From: JACRAV01 sp964571235
GTDB taxonomy: Bacteria > Zixibacteria > MSB-5A5 > GN15 > FEB-12
Reading direction: 5' to 3'
Assembly (NCBI GenBank): GCA_964571235.1
Contig: CAZNAI010000001.1
Coordinates: 1 to 64,000, forward strand
Length of the DNA: 64,000 nt
This document shows positions 24,989 through 33,046 of the stretch, one piece after another. The notes below the pieces were generated by a model that did no database searches, was not told where the DNA came from, and saw only the letters and a list, made by a program, of their open reading frames with translations. Position 1 is the first letter of the stretch; the number at the start of each line of letters is the position of its first letter. Made by a program: the position numbers and the translations under genes.

Positions 24989-26800
24989 ATGACCGCAGAT
25001 TTATATGAACCCGAGCCAGGCGCTCAGGACGACCGCAAAGTAACGACTCGCCAGGCCTTCACTGCCCTGCGCCCGCTACTTAGAAGCCATGCCGGTGGCC
25101 TGACAGTATGCCTCGGCATTCTGGCAGTGGCCACCGCACTGTCGCTCTATTGGCCTGTACTTCTCCGCCAGGCGCTCGATGTCGATATCGCTAGCAAAGA
25201 TGTTGGCGGACTGCTTTGGACAGTCGGCCAGATTGCTCTCATCCAACTGGTCACGTTGATCTTACAGTTCATCCAGCGCGTTCGGTTGGAAACTATCGGT
25301 CAGGAAGTGATGGTATCGCTCAAGCGCCGGTTGTTTGAACATCTGTTGTCGCTGGACATTGAGTTCTTCGACAAGAACCCGGTCGGAAGACTTCTCTCGC
25401 GGGTGGAGTCCGACACTGAGTCGTTGCGGATGCTCTTCACCAATGCCGCGGTGCTGATTGTCGGCGATTTTCTGCTCATTGTGGGAATCTTCGCCCTCAT
25501 GTTCCATTACAGTTGGCAGTTGGCCACTGTACTTCTATGCTTTGTGCCGGTGGTCCTGGTGTGCGTGTATGTATTCCAAAAGATCACCACACCGCGGTTT
25601 TTCGCAGTGCGAAAAAAGATGGCCGAAGTCACCGCGACTCTGACCGAGATGCTCCACGGCATGTCGATCATCCAGATTTTCCACCGGGGCGCCTACGCCC
25701 GGGCCAGGTTGAATGCGGCCAATAAGGCAAAGTTTCGTGATGAAATCTTTGTCCATGTCGGTTTTGTGCTCTTTTTCAACCTGATGAGCTTTCTGCAGTA
25801 TGCGGCGATGGCGATCGTTCTTTTGTTCGGCGCGATCTGGAAAGAGTCGGGAATTATCACCGTGGGCACGATCAGTATGTTCGTGGTTTTGATCTGGCGG
25901 TCGTTCGATCCGATCTACCGGACTTCCGAACAACTTTCGGTGATCCAGAAAGGTCTCGCCGGCGCGAGGCGGATTGTCGGTATACTTGGCGAGAAATCGG
26001 CGATTCCCGATCCGGCGAGTCCATTGCCGCTTCCGTCGATCACGTCTTCGATACGGTTTGAGAATGTCTCGTTTTCGTACACCAACGATGACCACTGGGT
26101 CCTGCGAGATGTCTCGTTTGAGATCGGCGTCGGCAAGCGGGTAGCTCTTGTCGGAGTGACCGGTGGCGGCAAATCGACCATCATCACCCTCCTGCTCCGG
26201 ATGTACGATCCGCAGAAGGGGAGAATCCTGATCGACGGCGTCGATATTCGGTCGTTTGCGAAAGCTGACTTGCGACGGAAGTTCGCACTCGTGCTTCAGG
26301 ACATTATCCTCTTCCCGGGAACGGTGGCGGAGAACATCTCGCTTGAAAACGAGGCGGTCACCGCCGAGCGAATCAAATCAGCCGGTGAAACGGTCGAGGC
26401 CGAGCGATTCATTGCGCGTCTGCCTCAGCAGTATGCGACGGTCGTTTCGGAAAAAGGAAGCAACTTTAGCCGCGGCGAACGACAACTGCTTTCGTTTGCA
26501 AGAGCACTGGTGGTCGATCCTGAAGTGCTTCTCTTGGACGAAGCGACCAGCTCGGTCGATCCGGAAACCGAGCGGACTATACAGGCGTCTCTGAAAAAGC
26601 TGACGTCGAACCGTACTTCGCTCATTGTCGCGCACCGGTTGTCGACTATTCTCGATGTCGACCAGATTCTTGTGATCCGGCGCGGTGAAATTATTGAGCG
26701 CGGTAACCATACGGAGCTGATCTTGAACAAAGAAGGGTATTACTCCAAGCTCTTCCATCTGCAGTTCAAGTCCGGCTCAGGAGCGACAAACTATGCGTAA
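24989..26800 (+). CDS. ABC exporter half-transporter A (canonical Walker B, degenerate signature)
   Basis: 603 residues: TM domain of six helices (about 35-320) fused to an ATPase domain (about 360-590). Walker A is GVTGGGKST, Walker B VLLLDEATSS with the catalytic Glu, and the H-loop IVAHRL is intact. The signature reads FSRGE rather than LSGGQ. Its partner gene has the opposite pattern, as expected of a heterodimeric type IV exporter (BmrCD or TM287/288 class). Such pumps export drugs or lipids; the substrate is unknown. ATG 24989 is chosen as the first good start; a TTG at 24959 would add ten residues. It overlaps gene B by eight bases. Confidence 0.92.
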   Translation: MTADLYEPEPGAQDDRKVTTRQAFTALRPLLRSHAGGLTVCLGILAVATALSLYWPVLLRQALDVDIASKDVGGLLWTVGQIALIQLVTLILQFIQRVRLETIGQEVMVSLKRRLFEHLLSLDIEFFDKNPVGRLLSRVESDTESLRMLFTNAAVLIVGDFLLIVGIFALMFHYSWQLATVLLCFVPVVLVCVYVFQKITTPRFFAVRKKMAEVTATLTEMLHGMSIIQIFHRGAYARARLNAANKAKFRDEIFVHVGFVLFFNLMSFLQYAAMAIVLLFGAIWKESGIITVGTISMFVVLIWRSFDPIYRTSEQLSVIQKGLAGARRIVGILGEKSAIPDPASPLPLPSITSSIRFENVSFSYTNDDHWVLRDVSFEIGVGKRVALVGVTGGGKSTIITLLLRMYDPQKGRILIDGVDIRSFAKADLRRKFALVLQDIILFPGTVAENISLENEAVTAERIKSAGETVEAERFIARLPQQYATVVSEKGSNFSRGERQLLSFARALVVDPEVLLLDEATSSVDPETERTIQASLKKLTSNRTSLIVAHRLSTILDVDQILVIRRGEIIERGNHTELILNKEGYYSKLFHLQFKSGSGATNYA

Positions 26801-28610
26801 GAAAATAAAATGGCTTTGGTCATACTATAGAGGCTACAAATTCGTCCTGACTGTCCTGTTGGTCCTCACGCCGATTCAGGTCTCGCTACAGGTATTCCTG
26901 CCGCGACTGATCGAATTTGCAGTGGACTATGTCAAAACGGGACAAGTGGCGCCGCATCCGGTGGCGCAGTGGCTGGTGGCGAACGGAAATAGCTGGGGAA
27001 TTTCCACCGCGGTGACTTTGCCGCTTTCGGTCATTTCCCTCGGCCTCGTTGCCGCCCTGCTCTACATCGTAGTGCAGGCACACCGGACCTGGATGAATAT
27101 CAAGCTGGAGTGGTTGTTTCGACAGAAATCATTTGACGGCGTCACCGCCAAAGGTCCCGACTTTTTCAACAAGTTCCGGACCGGCGATCTGGTGACGCGT
27201 ATGACGGATGATGTCGCCGAAAAACTCTCCTGGTTTGCCTGCTCGGGAATCTTTCGGTTCTACGAAGCACTCCTGATGGTCACCTTTGCGGTAACCATGA
27301 TGGTGACGATCAACCCCAAGCTGGCGCTCTATAGCGCCGGCCCGCTCCCGATATTGATCGTGATCTTTTTCAAGACTTCGTCACTGCTTGATAAGCGGTA
27401 CGAGGCGCTACAGAAGAAGATCTCGCACTTTACCGATGTCATGGAGGCCTGTTTCTCCGGCATCAGGGTCGTCAAATCGTATGTCCGCGAAAAGGCACAA
27501 TTGACCAAGGTCGATCAGGCGCTTTCCGAGCGGCGGGTTGCCGAAATCGACGCCATCAAAGCCAATGTGCGGGTCGAGTCGATGTACTTTTACATCTGGC
27601 AAATCGGAATCATCATTGTCACACTCGCCGGCGGGCTGATGGCAATCGGTGGAAATCTGACAGTCGGTGAGTTGGTCGCCTTTGTGTACTATGTCGTATA
27701 TCTGGTCTTTCCGATGTTCGATATCGGGCAGTTTTTAGTCAAGTCGCGACAGTCGGCAGTGTCCATAGACCGACTGAGCGAACTTGAGAGTGTTGCGCCA
27801 ATGGTTGCCGACACAGGAACCGGCCCCGGAAACGGCAATCTTCACGGCGCACTCGAGTTTGAAAATGTCTCATTTAAGTTTGCGGAAACTGAACGGCACA
27901 TTCTCGATGGTATCTCGTTTGGCGTCAAACCCGGTCAAAAGATCGCGCTGGTCGGCAAAGTCGGTTCGGGCAAGACATGGCTGATCAATCTTGTCCCCCG
28001 TTTGGTCGATCCGACCGGCGGACAGGTCAAGCTCGACGGCCGCGATTTGCGGATGTACAAGCTCGAAGACCTCCGAGCGAGCATCGGGTATGTACCGCAG
28101 GAACCAGTGCTCTTTAGCGATACCGTCCGCAATAACATCCTGTTTGGCCGTGAGTCGATCTCCGACACGGTCCTTGAGTGGGCGATTGAAGTCGCTCAAC
28201 TCAAAGACGAGATCTCCACCTTTCCGAAAGGACTGGACACTGCGATTGGCACCCGCGGGATGTCCATTTCCGGCGGACAGAAACAGCGCCTGGCGCTGGC
28301 GCGTGCGTTAGTTGGAAAGCCGAAAGTACTCATATTGGATGACTGTACCTCGGCGCTCGACGCCCGCACCGAGGCCCGGCTTTGGGAGCGGCTCCACGAA
28401 GTCATGCCCGAAATGACTGCGATTCTGATCACACACCGACCGGACACTCTGGAAAAGGTCGATATGATCTATGTGCTTGAAGACGGCAAAGTGATTGAAT
28501 CAGGACGTCACTACGACCTGATGGCGCTCGGCGGACATTATGCCCGAGTCTACAAGCGGTATCAACTGGCCGAACAGGTTGGCGACGAGGCCACTCCGGA
28601 AATTGGATAG
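26793..28610 (+). CDS. ABC exporter half-transporter B (canonical signature, Asp in place of catalytic Glu)
   Basis: 605 residues: TM domain (about 15-320) and ATPase domain (about 355-590). Walker A is GKVGSGKTW, the signature is a good ISGGQKQR, but Walker B reads VLILDDCTSA, with Asp replacing the catalytic glutamate. Paired with half-transporter A this gives one full ATP site (Walker motifs of A, signature of B) and one impaired site (Walker motifs of B, signature of A). The start overlaps the end of gene A by eight bases, implying equal expression. No export adaptor follows; a repeat cluster separates it from phoU on the other strand. Confidence 0.92.
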   Translation: MRKKIKWLWSYYRGYKFVLTVLLVLTPIQVSLQVFLPRLIEFAVDYVKTGQVAPHPVAQWLVANGNSWGISTAVTLPLSVISLGLVAALLYIVVQAHRTWMNIKLEWLFRQKSFDGVTAKGPDFFNKFRTGDLVTRMTDDVAEKLSWFACSGIFRFYEALLMVTFAVTMMVTINPKLALYSAGPLPILIVIFFKTSSLLDKRYEALQKKISHFTDVMEACFSGIRVVKSYVREKAQLTKVDQALSERRVAEIDAIKANVRVESMYFYIWQIGIIIVTLAGGLMAIGGNLTVGELVAFVYYVVYLVFPMFDIGQFLVKSRQSAVSIDRLSELESVAPMVADTGTGPGNGNLHGALEFENVSFKFAETERHILDGISFGVKPGQKIALVGKVGSGKTWLINLVPRLVDPTGGQVKLDGRDLRMYKLEDLRASIGYVPQEPVLFSDTVRNNILFGRESISDTVLEWAIEVAQLKDEISTFPKGLDTAIGTRGMSISGGQKQRLALARALVGKPKVLILDDCTSALDARTEARLWERLHEVMPEMTAILITHRPDTLEKVDMIYVLEDGKVIESGRHYDLMALGGHYARVYKRYQLAEQVGDEATPEIG

Positions 28611-28642
28611 CCTCTGGCGTCAGGCGTACAGATGTCTTTTGT

Positions 28643-28718
28643 AGGGCGGGTCCGTCTTTGGACCCGCCGCTTCATATTGCCGGGAAACAAATGGCGGGTT
28701 CAAAGACGAACCCGCTCT
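28643..28718. repeat. Two inverted copies of palindromic family F
   Basis: GGCGGGTCC/GGACCCGCC (28645-28668) and GGCGGGTTC/GAACCCGC (28693-28715) are inverted copies of one palindrome with flanking GTAGGG or CTCTAC, separated by 24 bases. They sit between the convergent ABC and phoU stops; a third copy is at 32272-32299. No T-run follows, so they are not called as terminators. Confidence 0.8.
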
Positions 28719-28720
28719 AC

Positions 28721-29407
28721 CTAACGCAACAAACTGTCGATCGTAGCCTGGGCGCGAAACGGATGACGCACGATTTCACCTTGAATCATATACGTCACAT
28801 CTTCGGCGATATTGGTCGCATGATCGGCGATTCGCTCCAAGTATCGCGACACAGATAGAAAGAGAATATACGTATCGACTTGTTCCGGGTGCGCCAATAT
28901 ACCGTCACGGATCATCTGATACATGCTCCGGTGAATCTCGTCAACCTGATCGTCGGTCTTGCGCACCGCCGAGGCCTCGCTCAAGTCAGCGTGCATGAGA
29001 GAATCAAGACTCCGCTTGAGCATGGTCTTGACCAGCACCGTCATTCCATCAAAATCAAACGGCACGTCGACCGGCGGCAATTTGGCATACGCAATCGCCC
29101 GCTCGGCCAAATTGACCGCCAGATCGCCAATCCGCTCCAAATCATTATTAATTTTTAGCAAAGCGACGATGAAGCGCAAATCGACCGCCACCGGCTGATG
29201 CAAGGCCAGCACTTTCAGGCATTGCTCTTCGATCTCGACTTCCTGCTGGTCGATCTCATGGTCGGCCTCGATAACAGTCCGCGCCAGGCGGGCGTCACGA
29301 GTAGCCACAGCCCGAACCGCCATATGTACCGACTCTTCCACGGTGGCCGCCAGCCGGAGCACTCCTTGTTTTAGCTTCTCTATCTCGACTTCAAGATGAT
29401 GAGGCAC
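28721..29407 (-). CDS. phoU: Phosphate transport regulator PhoU
   Basis: 228 residues with two PhoU three-helix repeats. Metal-binding motifs of the E/DxxxD type are visible in NDLERIGDLAVNLAERA and RYLERIADHATNIAED. PhoU links the Pst transporter to PhoR and limits phosphate uptake. The start is GTG 29407 with GGAG upstream. It is the last gene of pstC-pstA-pstB-phoU, 19 bases after pstB. Confidence 0.95.
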   Translation of the reverse strand: MPHHLEVEIEKLKQGVLRLAATVEESVHMAVRAVATRDARLARTVIEADHEIDQQEVEIEEQCLKVLALHQPVAVDLRFIVALLKINNDLERIGDLAVNLAERAIAYAKLPPVDVPFDFDGMTVLVKTMLKRSLDSLMHADLSEASAVRKTDDQVDEIHRSMYQMIRDGILAHPEQVDTYILFLSVSRYLERIADHATNIAEDVTYMIQGEIVRHPFRAQATIDSLLR

Positions 29408-29426
29408 GTATCATTTCTCCTTGCGA

Positions 29427-30269
29427 TCATCCGAACCGGCCGGTGACATAGTCCTCGGTTCGCTTCTTGGCCGGTTTGGTAAACATCTGTTTCGTGGCGC
29501 CGTATTCAATCAGGACTCCTTCATAAAAGAAGGCCGTGTAGTCCGACACGCGCGCCGCCTGTTGCATATTGTGCGTGACAATCACAATCGTGTACTGCTG
29601 TTTGAGAACTGCGATCAGATCTTCGATCTTCGATGTCGAGATCGGATCGAGCGCCGAGGCCGGCTCGTCCATTAAGATCACTTCCGGCCGCACCGCCAGC
29701 GCCCGTGCGATACACAATCGCTGTTGCTGGCCGCCCGACAGCATATACGCACTGACCTCCAACTTGTCCTTCACTTCATCCCATAGGTAAGCCCGCTTGA
29801 GGCTATCTTCAACCGCCTCACGAACAATGAGATTATTGGTCACGCCGTTGACACGCAGACCGTAGGCCACATTGTCAAAAATCGACTTGGGAAACGGATT
29901 CGACTTCTGAAAGACCATGCCAACTCTCGTGCGCAAACTCGATACATCTTTGATCTGCTGATAGACATCCAACTCGTCAAGCACCACTTTCCCCTCAAGG
30001 CGGGTATCGGGGATAGTATCATTCATCCGATTGAGCGTGCGCAGAAAAGTCGATTTGCCGCAACCCGACGGTCCAATCAGCGAGGTAACCCGGTTGCGGT
30101 GAATATCTATCGATACGTCAAACAGCACCTGATGCTTGCCGTAAAAGAAGTTCAGGTTCTCCACCGCCATTTTCGGCTTACCCGAGGGTTTCTCCTCGAT
30201 CTTTGCCACACTCTCAAGCCGGGGGATCACAGTCGGTGCATCGGTCAATTTGTCTTCAGGTCCGGACAC
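29427..30269 (-). CDS. pstB: Phosphate ABC transporter ATPase PstB
   Basis: 280 residues, about 25 longer than E. coli PstB because of an N-terminal extension (TDAPTVIPRLESVAKIEEK). Walker A GPSGCGKST, the family segment TLNRMNDTIPD, signature LSGGQQQR, Walker B VILMDEPAS and H-loop VTHNMQQAARVSD are all intact. The GTG start at 30269 has an excellent GAGGAGGAG site and overlaps the pstA end by 14 bases. Inner-membrane-associated import of phosphate. Confidence 0.97.
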   Translation of the reverse strand: MSGPEDKLTDAPTVIPRLESVAKIEEKPSGKPKMAVENLNFFYGKHQVLFDVSIDIHRNRVTSLIGPSGCGKSTFLRTLNRMNDTIPDTRLEGKVVLDELDVYQQIKDVSSLRTRVGMVFQKSNPFPKSIFDNVAYGLRVNGVTNNLIVREAVEDSLKRAYLWDEVKDKLEVSAYMLSGGQQQRLCIARALAVRPEVILMDEPASALDPISTSKIEDLIAVLKQQYTIVIVTHNMQQAARVSDYTAFFYEGVLIEYGATKQMFTKPAKKRTEDYVTGRFG

Positions 30270-31215
30270 GACTCCTCCTCATATGCGAGCGAATCAGGAT
30301 CGCCACAAAATTCAACAGGAATGTCAGCACCAGCAGTACCAACACAGTACCATATAAAATCGGCCGCGTCGCTTCAATGTCGGGCGATTGCGTGGCCATA
30401 ATATACACGTGATACCCCAGCTCCATGAATTGATCGGTCAGTTTGCTGGGCAAATAGGGTAGATAATACGCCGCTCCGGTAAAAAGAATCGGCGCGACTT
30501 CACCGGCCCCACGACTGACCGCCAAAATGCCACCGGTCAATATTCCGGGCACCGCCTGGGGTAGGACTACTTTCCAGATGGTCTGAAGTTTTGTTGCACC
30601 GAGCGCATAGCTCGCCTCGCGAATTTCCCGGGGAATGGTGCGGAGCGCCTCTTCAGTAGAAATAATGACAACAGGTAGTGTCAGTAAAGAAAGTGTCAGC
30701 GCCGCCCAAATGATCGCAGGCTGACCCCAGACCGGTCCGGCGGTTCCGTAAAAGAGCTTATCGATATTCCCGCCGACAAATCCGACGAAAAATCCAAGGC
30801 CGAACAAACCAAAGACGATTGAAGGAACCCCCGCCAAATTGGCAACTGCAATTCGAATCAGCCGGGCGACTTTCGATTCGGAGCGGGTATACTCATGTAG
30901 ATAAATGGCGGTAAACACACCAACAGGTACAACGGCAATTGTCATCAATATCACCAGCGCAACCGTGCCGAATATCGGCGGCCAGATACCACCTTCGGTC
31001 ATCCCTTGTTCCGGCGCCTTGCTTAGAAAATCCCATGAGACAATCCCGTACCCGCCGATAAAAATGTCACCCAGGATGATCGCCAAGATCAGGATAATCA
31101 GTATCACCGCCGCAAATGTCAGCCCACGCGGGATCGCCCCCGATGACTTCTTGCCAAGGGTAAACGGCGCTTTGGCCTGCTCACGCGGCTCGTGGGATAT
31201 TACCGGCGCACTCAT
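30256..31215 (-). CDS. pstA: Phosphate ABC transporter permease PstA
   Basis: 319 residues with six TM segments and the cytoplasmic EAA loop (REASYALGATKLQTIWKVVLPQAVPG) that contacts PstB. Family segment NLAGVPSIVFGLFGLG is present. It overlaps pstC by four bases and pstB by 14, so the operon is translationally coupled. Confidence 0.95.
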   Translation of the reverse strand: MSAPVISHEPREQAKAPFTLGKKSSGAIPRGLTFAAVILIILILAIILGDIFIGGYGIVSWDFLSKAPEQGMTEGGIWPPIFGTVALVILMTIAVVPVGVFTAIYLHEYTRSESKVARLIRIAVANLAGVPSIVFGLFGLGFFVGFVGGNIDKLFYGTAGPVWGQPAIIWAALTLSLLTLPVVIISTEEALRTIPREIREASYALGATKLQTIWKVVLPQAVPGILTGGILAVSRGAGEVAPILFTGAAYYLPYLPSKLTDQFMELGYHVYIMATQSPDIEATRPILYGTVLVLLVLTFLLNFVAILIRSHMRRSRVRT

Positions 31216-32171
31216 TTGGTTCTCCCCTGCAACCGCTCGCGAAGTCGCTCCATGACTACGTGCGACGTGAGGTTTACCAGAAATGTAAAGATGAACAGCA
31301 GAACACCGATGAAAAACAGCACCGAATAGTGGGTGTCGCCGAAGACCACTTCGCCAAGTTCGGCGGCAATAGTCGCAGAAAAAGTTCTGATCGGTTCATT
31401 GAAATTCATTGAGATGATCGCCGCGTTCCCTGACGCCATCAGTACAATCATCGTCTCACCGATCGCCCGGCCAAATCCCAGCACAAAGCTGGCAAAGATT
31501 CCCGGAAGGGCCGCCGGCAGAACAACCGTAAACGATACCTGCCAGCGGTTGGCGCCGACTGCCAGCGCGGCATCGCGAAGCGACTGCGGCACCGAGACCA
31601 TCGCATCCTCCGCAACTGTGAAAATGATTGGAATAATCGCGATCCCCAGCGCAATACCGGCTGTGACCGAGTTCAGCCGGTAGTCGAAGCCAAGTGTTCC
31701 CTGAACAAAGCTGGCCAGCACGATCAGCGCGAAAAAACCGAGCACCACCGACGGTATCCCGGCCAGCAGTTCGATCACCGGCTTGATGACCTCGCGCATC
31801 CGTTTGCCGGCAAATTCTGACGAGTACATCGCCGCCCCAACCCCCAGAGGGGCCGCAAAGAGCATCGCCACAATTGCCGCCTTGATCGTCCCCAGAAACA
31901 GCGGTAATAAAGAGAACTTGGGTGTGTCAGAATTTGGTTGCCACGACCACTTGGCCGCTTTCCCCTCGGTCCAAACTTGCTTAAACAACATCTTGCCAAG
32001 CCCGGCATGTTGGGTTGCCTCAGGATCAAGAAAGAGCGGAATGGTCTCTTTGAATATGAAGACGAAAATGAGGAAGATCCCGATCAACGCCACCCAGGCA
32101 TTGACCGCCAGGAACTTCTCGCCTAGAAACTCGCGTATCTTTGATTTTGGCTTAAACTTCAGTTCTTGCAT
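31212..32171 (-). CDS. pstC: Phosphate ABC transporter permease PstC
   Basis: 319 residues with six TM segments; ELLAGIPSVVLGFFAL and the EAA loop (DAALAVGANRWQVSFTVVLPAALPG) identify it. A periplasmic insert of about 40 residues follows TM1. It is the first gene of the operon; the binding protein PstS, usually in front of it, is missing. Pho-box-like repeats lie 50-66 bases upstream of the start. Confidence 0.95.
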   Translation of the reverse strand: MQELKFKPKSKIREFLGEKFLAVNAWVALIGIFLIFVFIFKETIPLFLDPEATQHAGLGKMLFKQVWTEGKAAKWSWQPNSDTPKFSLLPLFLGTIKAAIVAMLFAAPLGVGAAMYSSEFAGKRMREVIKPVIELLAGIPSVVLGFFALIVLASFVQGTLGFDYRLNSVTAGIALGIAIIPIIFTVAEDAMVSVPQSLRDAALAVGANRWQVSFTVVLPAALPGIFASFVLGFGRAIGETMIVLMASGNAAIISMNFNEPIRTFSATIAAELGEVVFGDTHYSVLFFIGVLLFIFTFLVNLTSHVVMERLRERLQGRTK

Positions 32172-32220
32172 TCACACTATCCCAACCCGGCTTTACACCG
32201 CTACAAATCAACGACTTATG

Positions 32221-32237
32221 TGTTAGGATATTGTTAG
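32221..32237 (-). promoter_or_regulatory. Pho-box-like direct repeat before pstC
   Basis: On the minus strand CTAACA occurs twice with an 11-base period (32237-32232 and 32226-32221). Direct repeats with 11-base spacing are how PhoB/PhoP regulators bind; the TTAACA-like sequence resembles the B. subtilis PhoP box. The phoB gene has a matching site. Confidence 0.6.
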
Positions 32238-32271
32238 ATAATGGTGAATGTTTTGTGCGGACGGCTGGATT

Positions 32272-32536
32272 GGCGGGTTCAAAGACGAACCCGCCCTACA
32301 AGGTATTGTCGCCTAGACTCCCTTCTCCCACAGGGAGAAGGTGGCCCGTCCGTCGGCGGGCCGGATGAGGGGTGGTGCATCGTGGGCGGCAGACGCCCTC
32401 GTCTGCCCCTTTGAAGTTGAGTCAGGTTCTAGCTCTTGCGACAGCAAGGCGAGACCTGACGCCCGGCGAATGGTGGCTTCTGTAGGTCGGGTTCCGACCG
32501 AGCCCGCCTCTGGCGGGCGACAGAGAAACCCGACAC
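32272..32536. repeat. Palindromic repeat cluster (families F, J, A, D, C)
   Basis: Between pstC and the small lipoprotein-like gene: family F (GGCGGGTTC/GAACCCGCC, 32272-32299), a CTTCTCCC/GGGAGAAG palindrome with a GC-rich tail (about 32321-32375, my family J), family A (GGGCGGCAGACG/CGTCTGCCCC, 32384-32409), family D (GTCAGGTTC...GAGACCTGAC, 32420-32460) and family C (GTAGGTCGGGTT/AACCCGACA, 32482-32535). Confidence 0.8.
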
Positions 32537-32615
32537 AATTACACACCCCTTGACCCTACCTCGTCACATTAGTAGACTGCGAAGTCCATTGAATAACTTG
32601 GTTTGGAGGATTACG

Positions 32616-32996
32616 GTGACGCGAATAATACCGATAGCTGTATTGTCGATTCTACTGCTTGGGGCGACGTGTCATCGGCACGTTGATTTTGAAAGCCCCT
32701 TCAACGCTTTGAAAGGGGTAGTGACAGATCTATCGAACGCGGATCGATTGATCGGTGCGTCGGTTGAGATCAAAGGGACAGCCGTCCGTGTACTGACAAA
32801 CATTGACGGTCAGTATTGGATAAATCGTGAACGGTTAAGTGAACTCTTTTCTGGAGAGCAGACAATAAGAGTCTCTAGCGTTGGTTTTGAGCCGAAGGAA
32901 ACAACAATTGTATTACGACAGAACGGGATAGTGCGATGCGACGTTGTCTTGAAATCTCTCGCCTTCGACAAGACCGTGAAACCTCGTGCCAAATGA
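32616..32996 (+). CDS. Small exported protein with carboxypeptidase-regulatory-like fold
   Basis: 126 residues with an N-terminal hydrophobic stretch (MTRIIPIAVLSILLLGATC) ending in a cysteine, which could be a lipoprotein site although the -3 residue is not typical. Residues about 33-120 (LKGVVTDLSNADRLIGASVEIKG, VLTNIDGQYWINR, IRVSSVGFEPKETTIVL) match the CarboxypepD_reg-like beta-sandwich found in TonB-dependent receptors. GTG 32616 is chosen for GGAGG upstream. It lies between pstC and phoR but on the opposite strand; a link to phosphate is unproven. Confidence 0.65.
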   Translation: MTRIIPIAVLSILLLGATCHRHVDFESPFNALKGVVTDLSNADRLIGASVEIKGTAVRVLTNIDGQYWINRERLSELFSGEQTIRVSSVGFEPKETTIVLRQNGIVRCDVVLKSLAFDKTVKPRAK

Positions 32997-33046
32997 CAAA
33001 TACGTGTAGTGTGCCAATTGCGACATATCTGGGTAGGCAGAGTCCC

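Noticed and set aside
32616..32996. Small exported protein as a PstS substitute
   Set aside because: Too short and of the carboxypeptidase-regulatory fold; no phosphate-binding loop.
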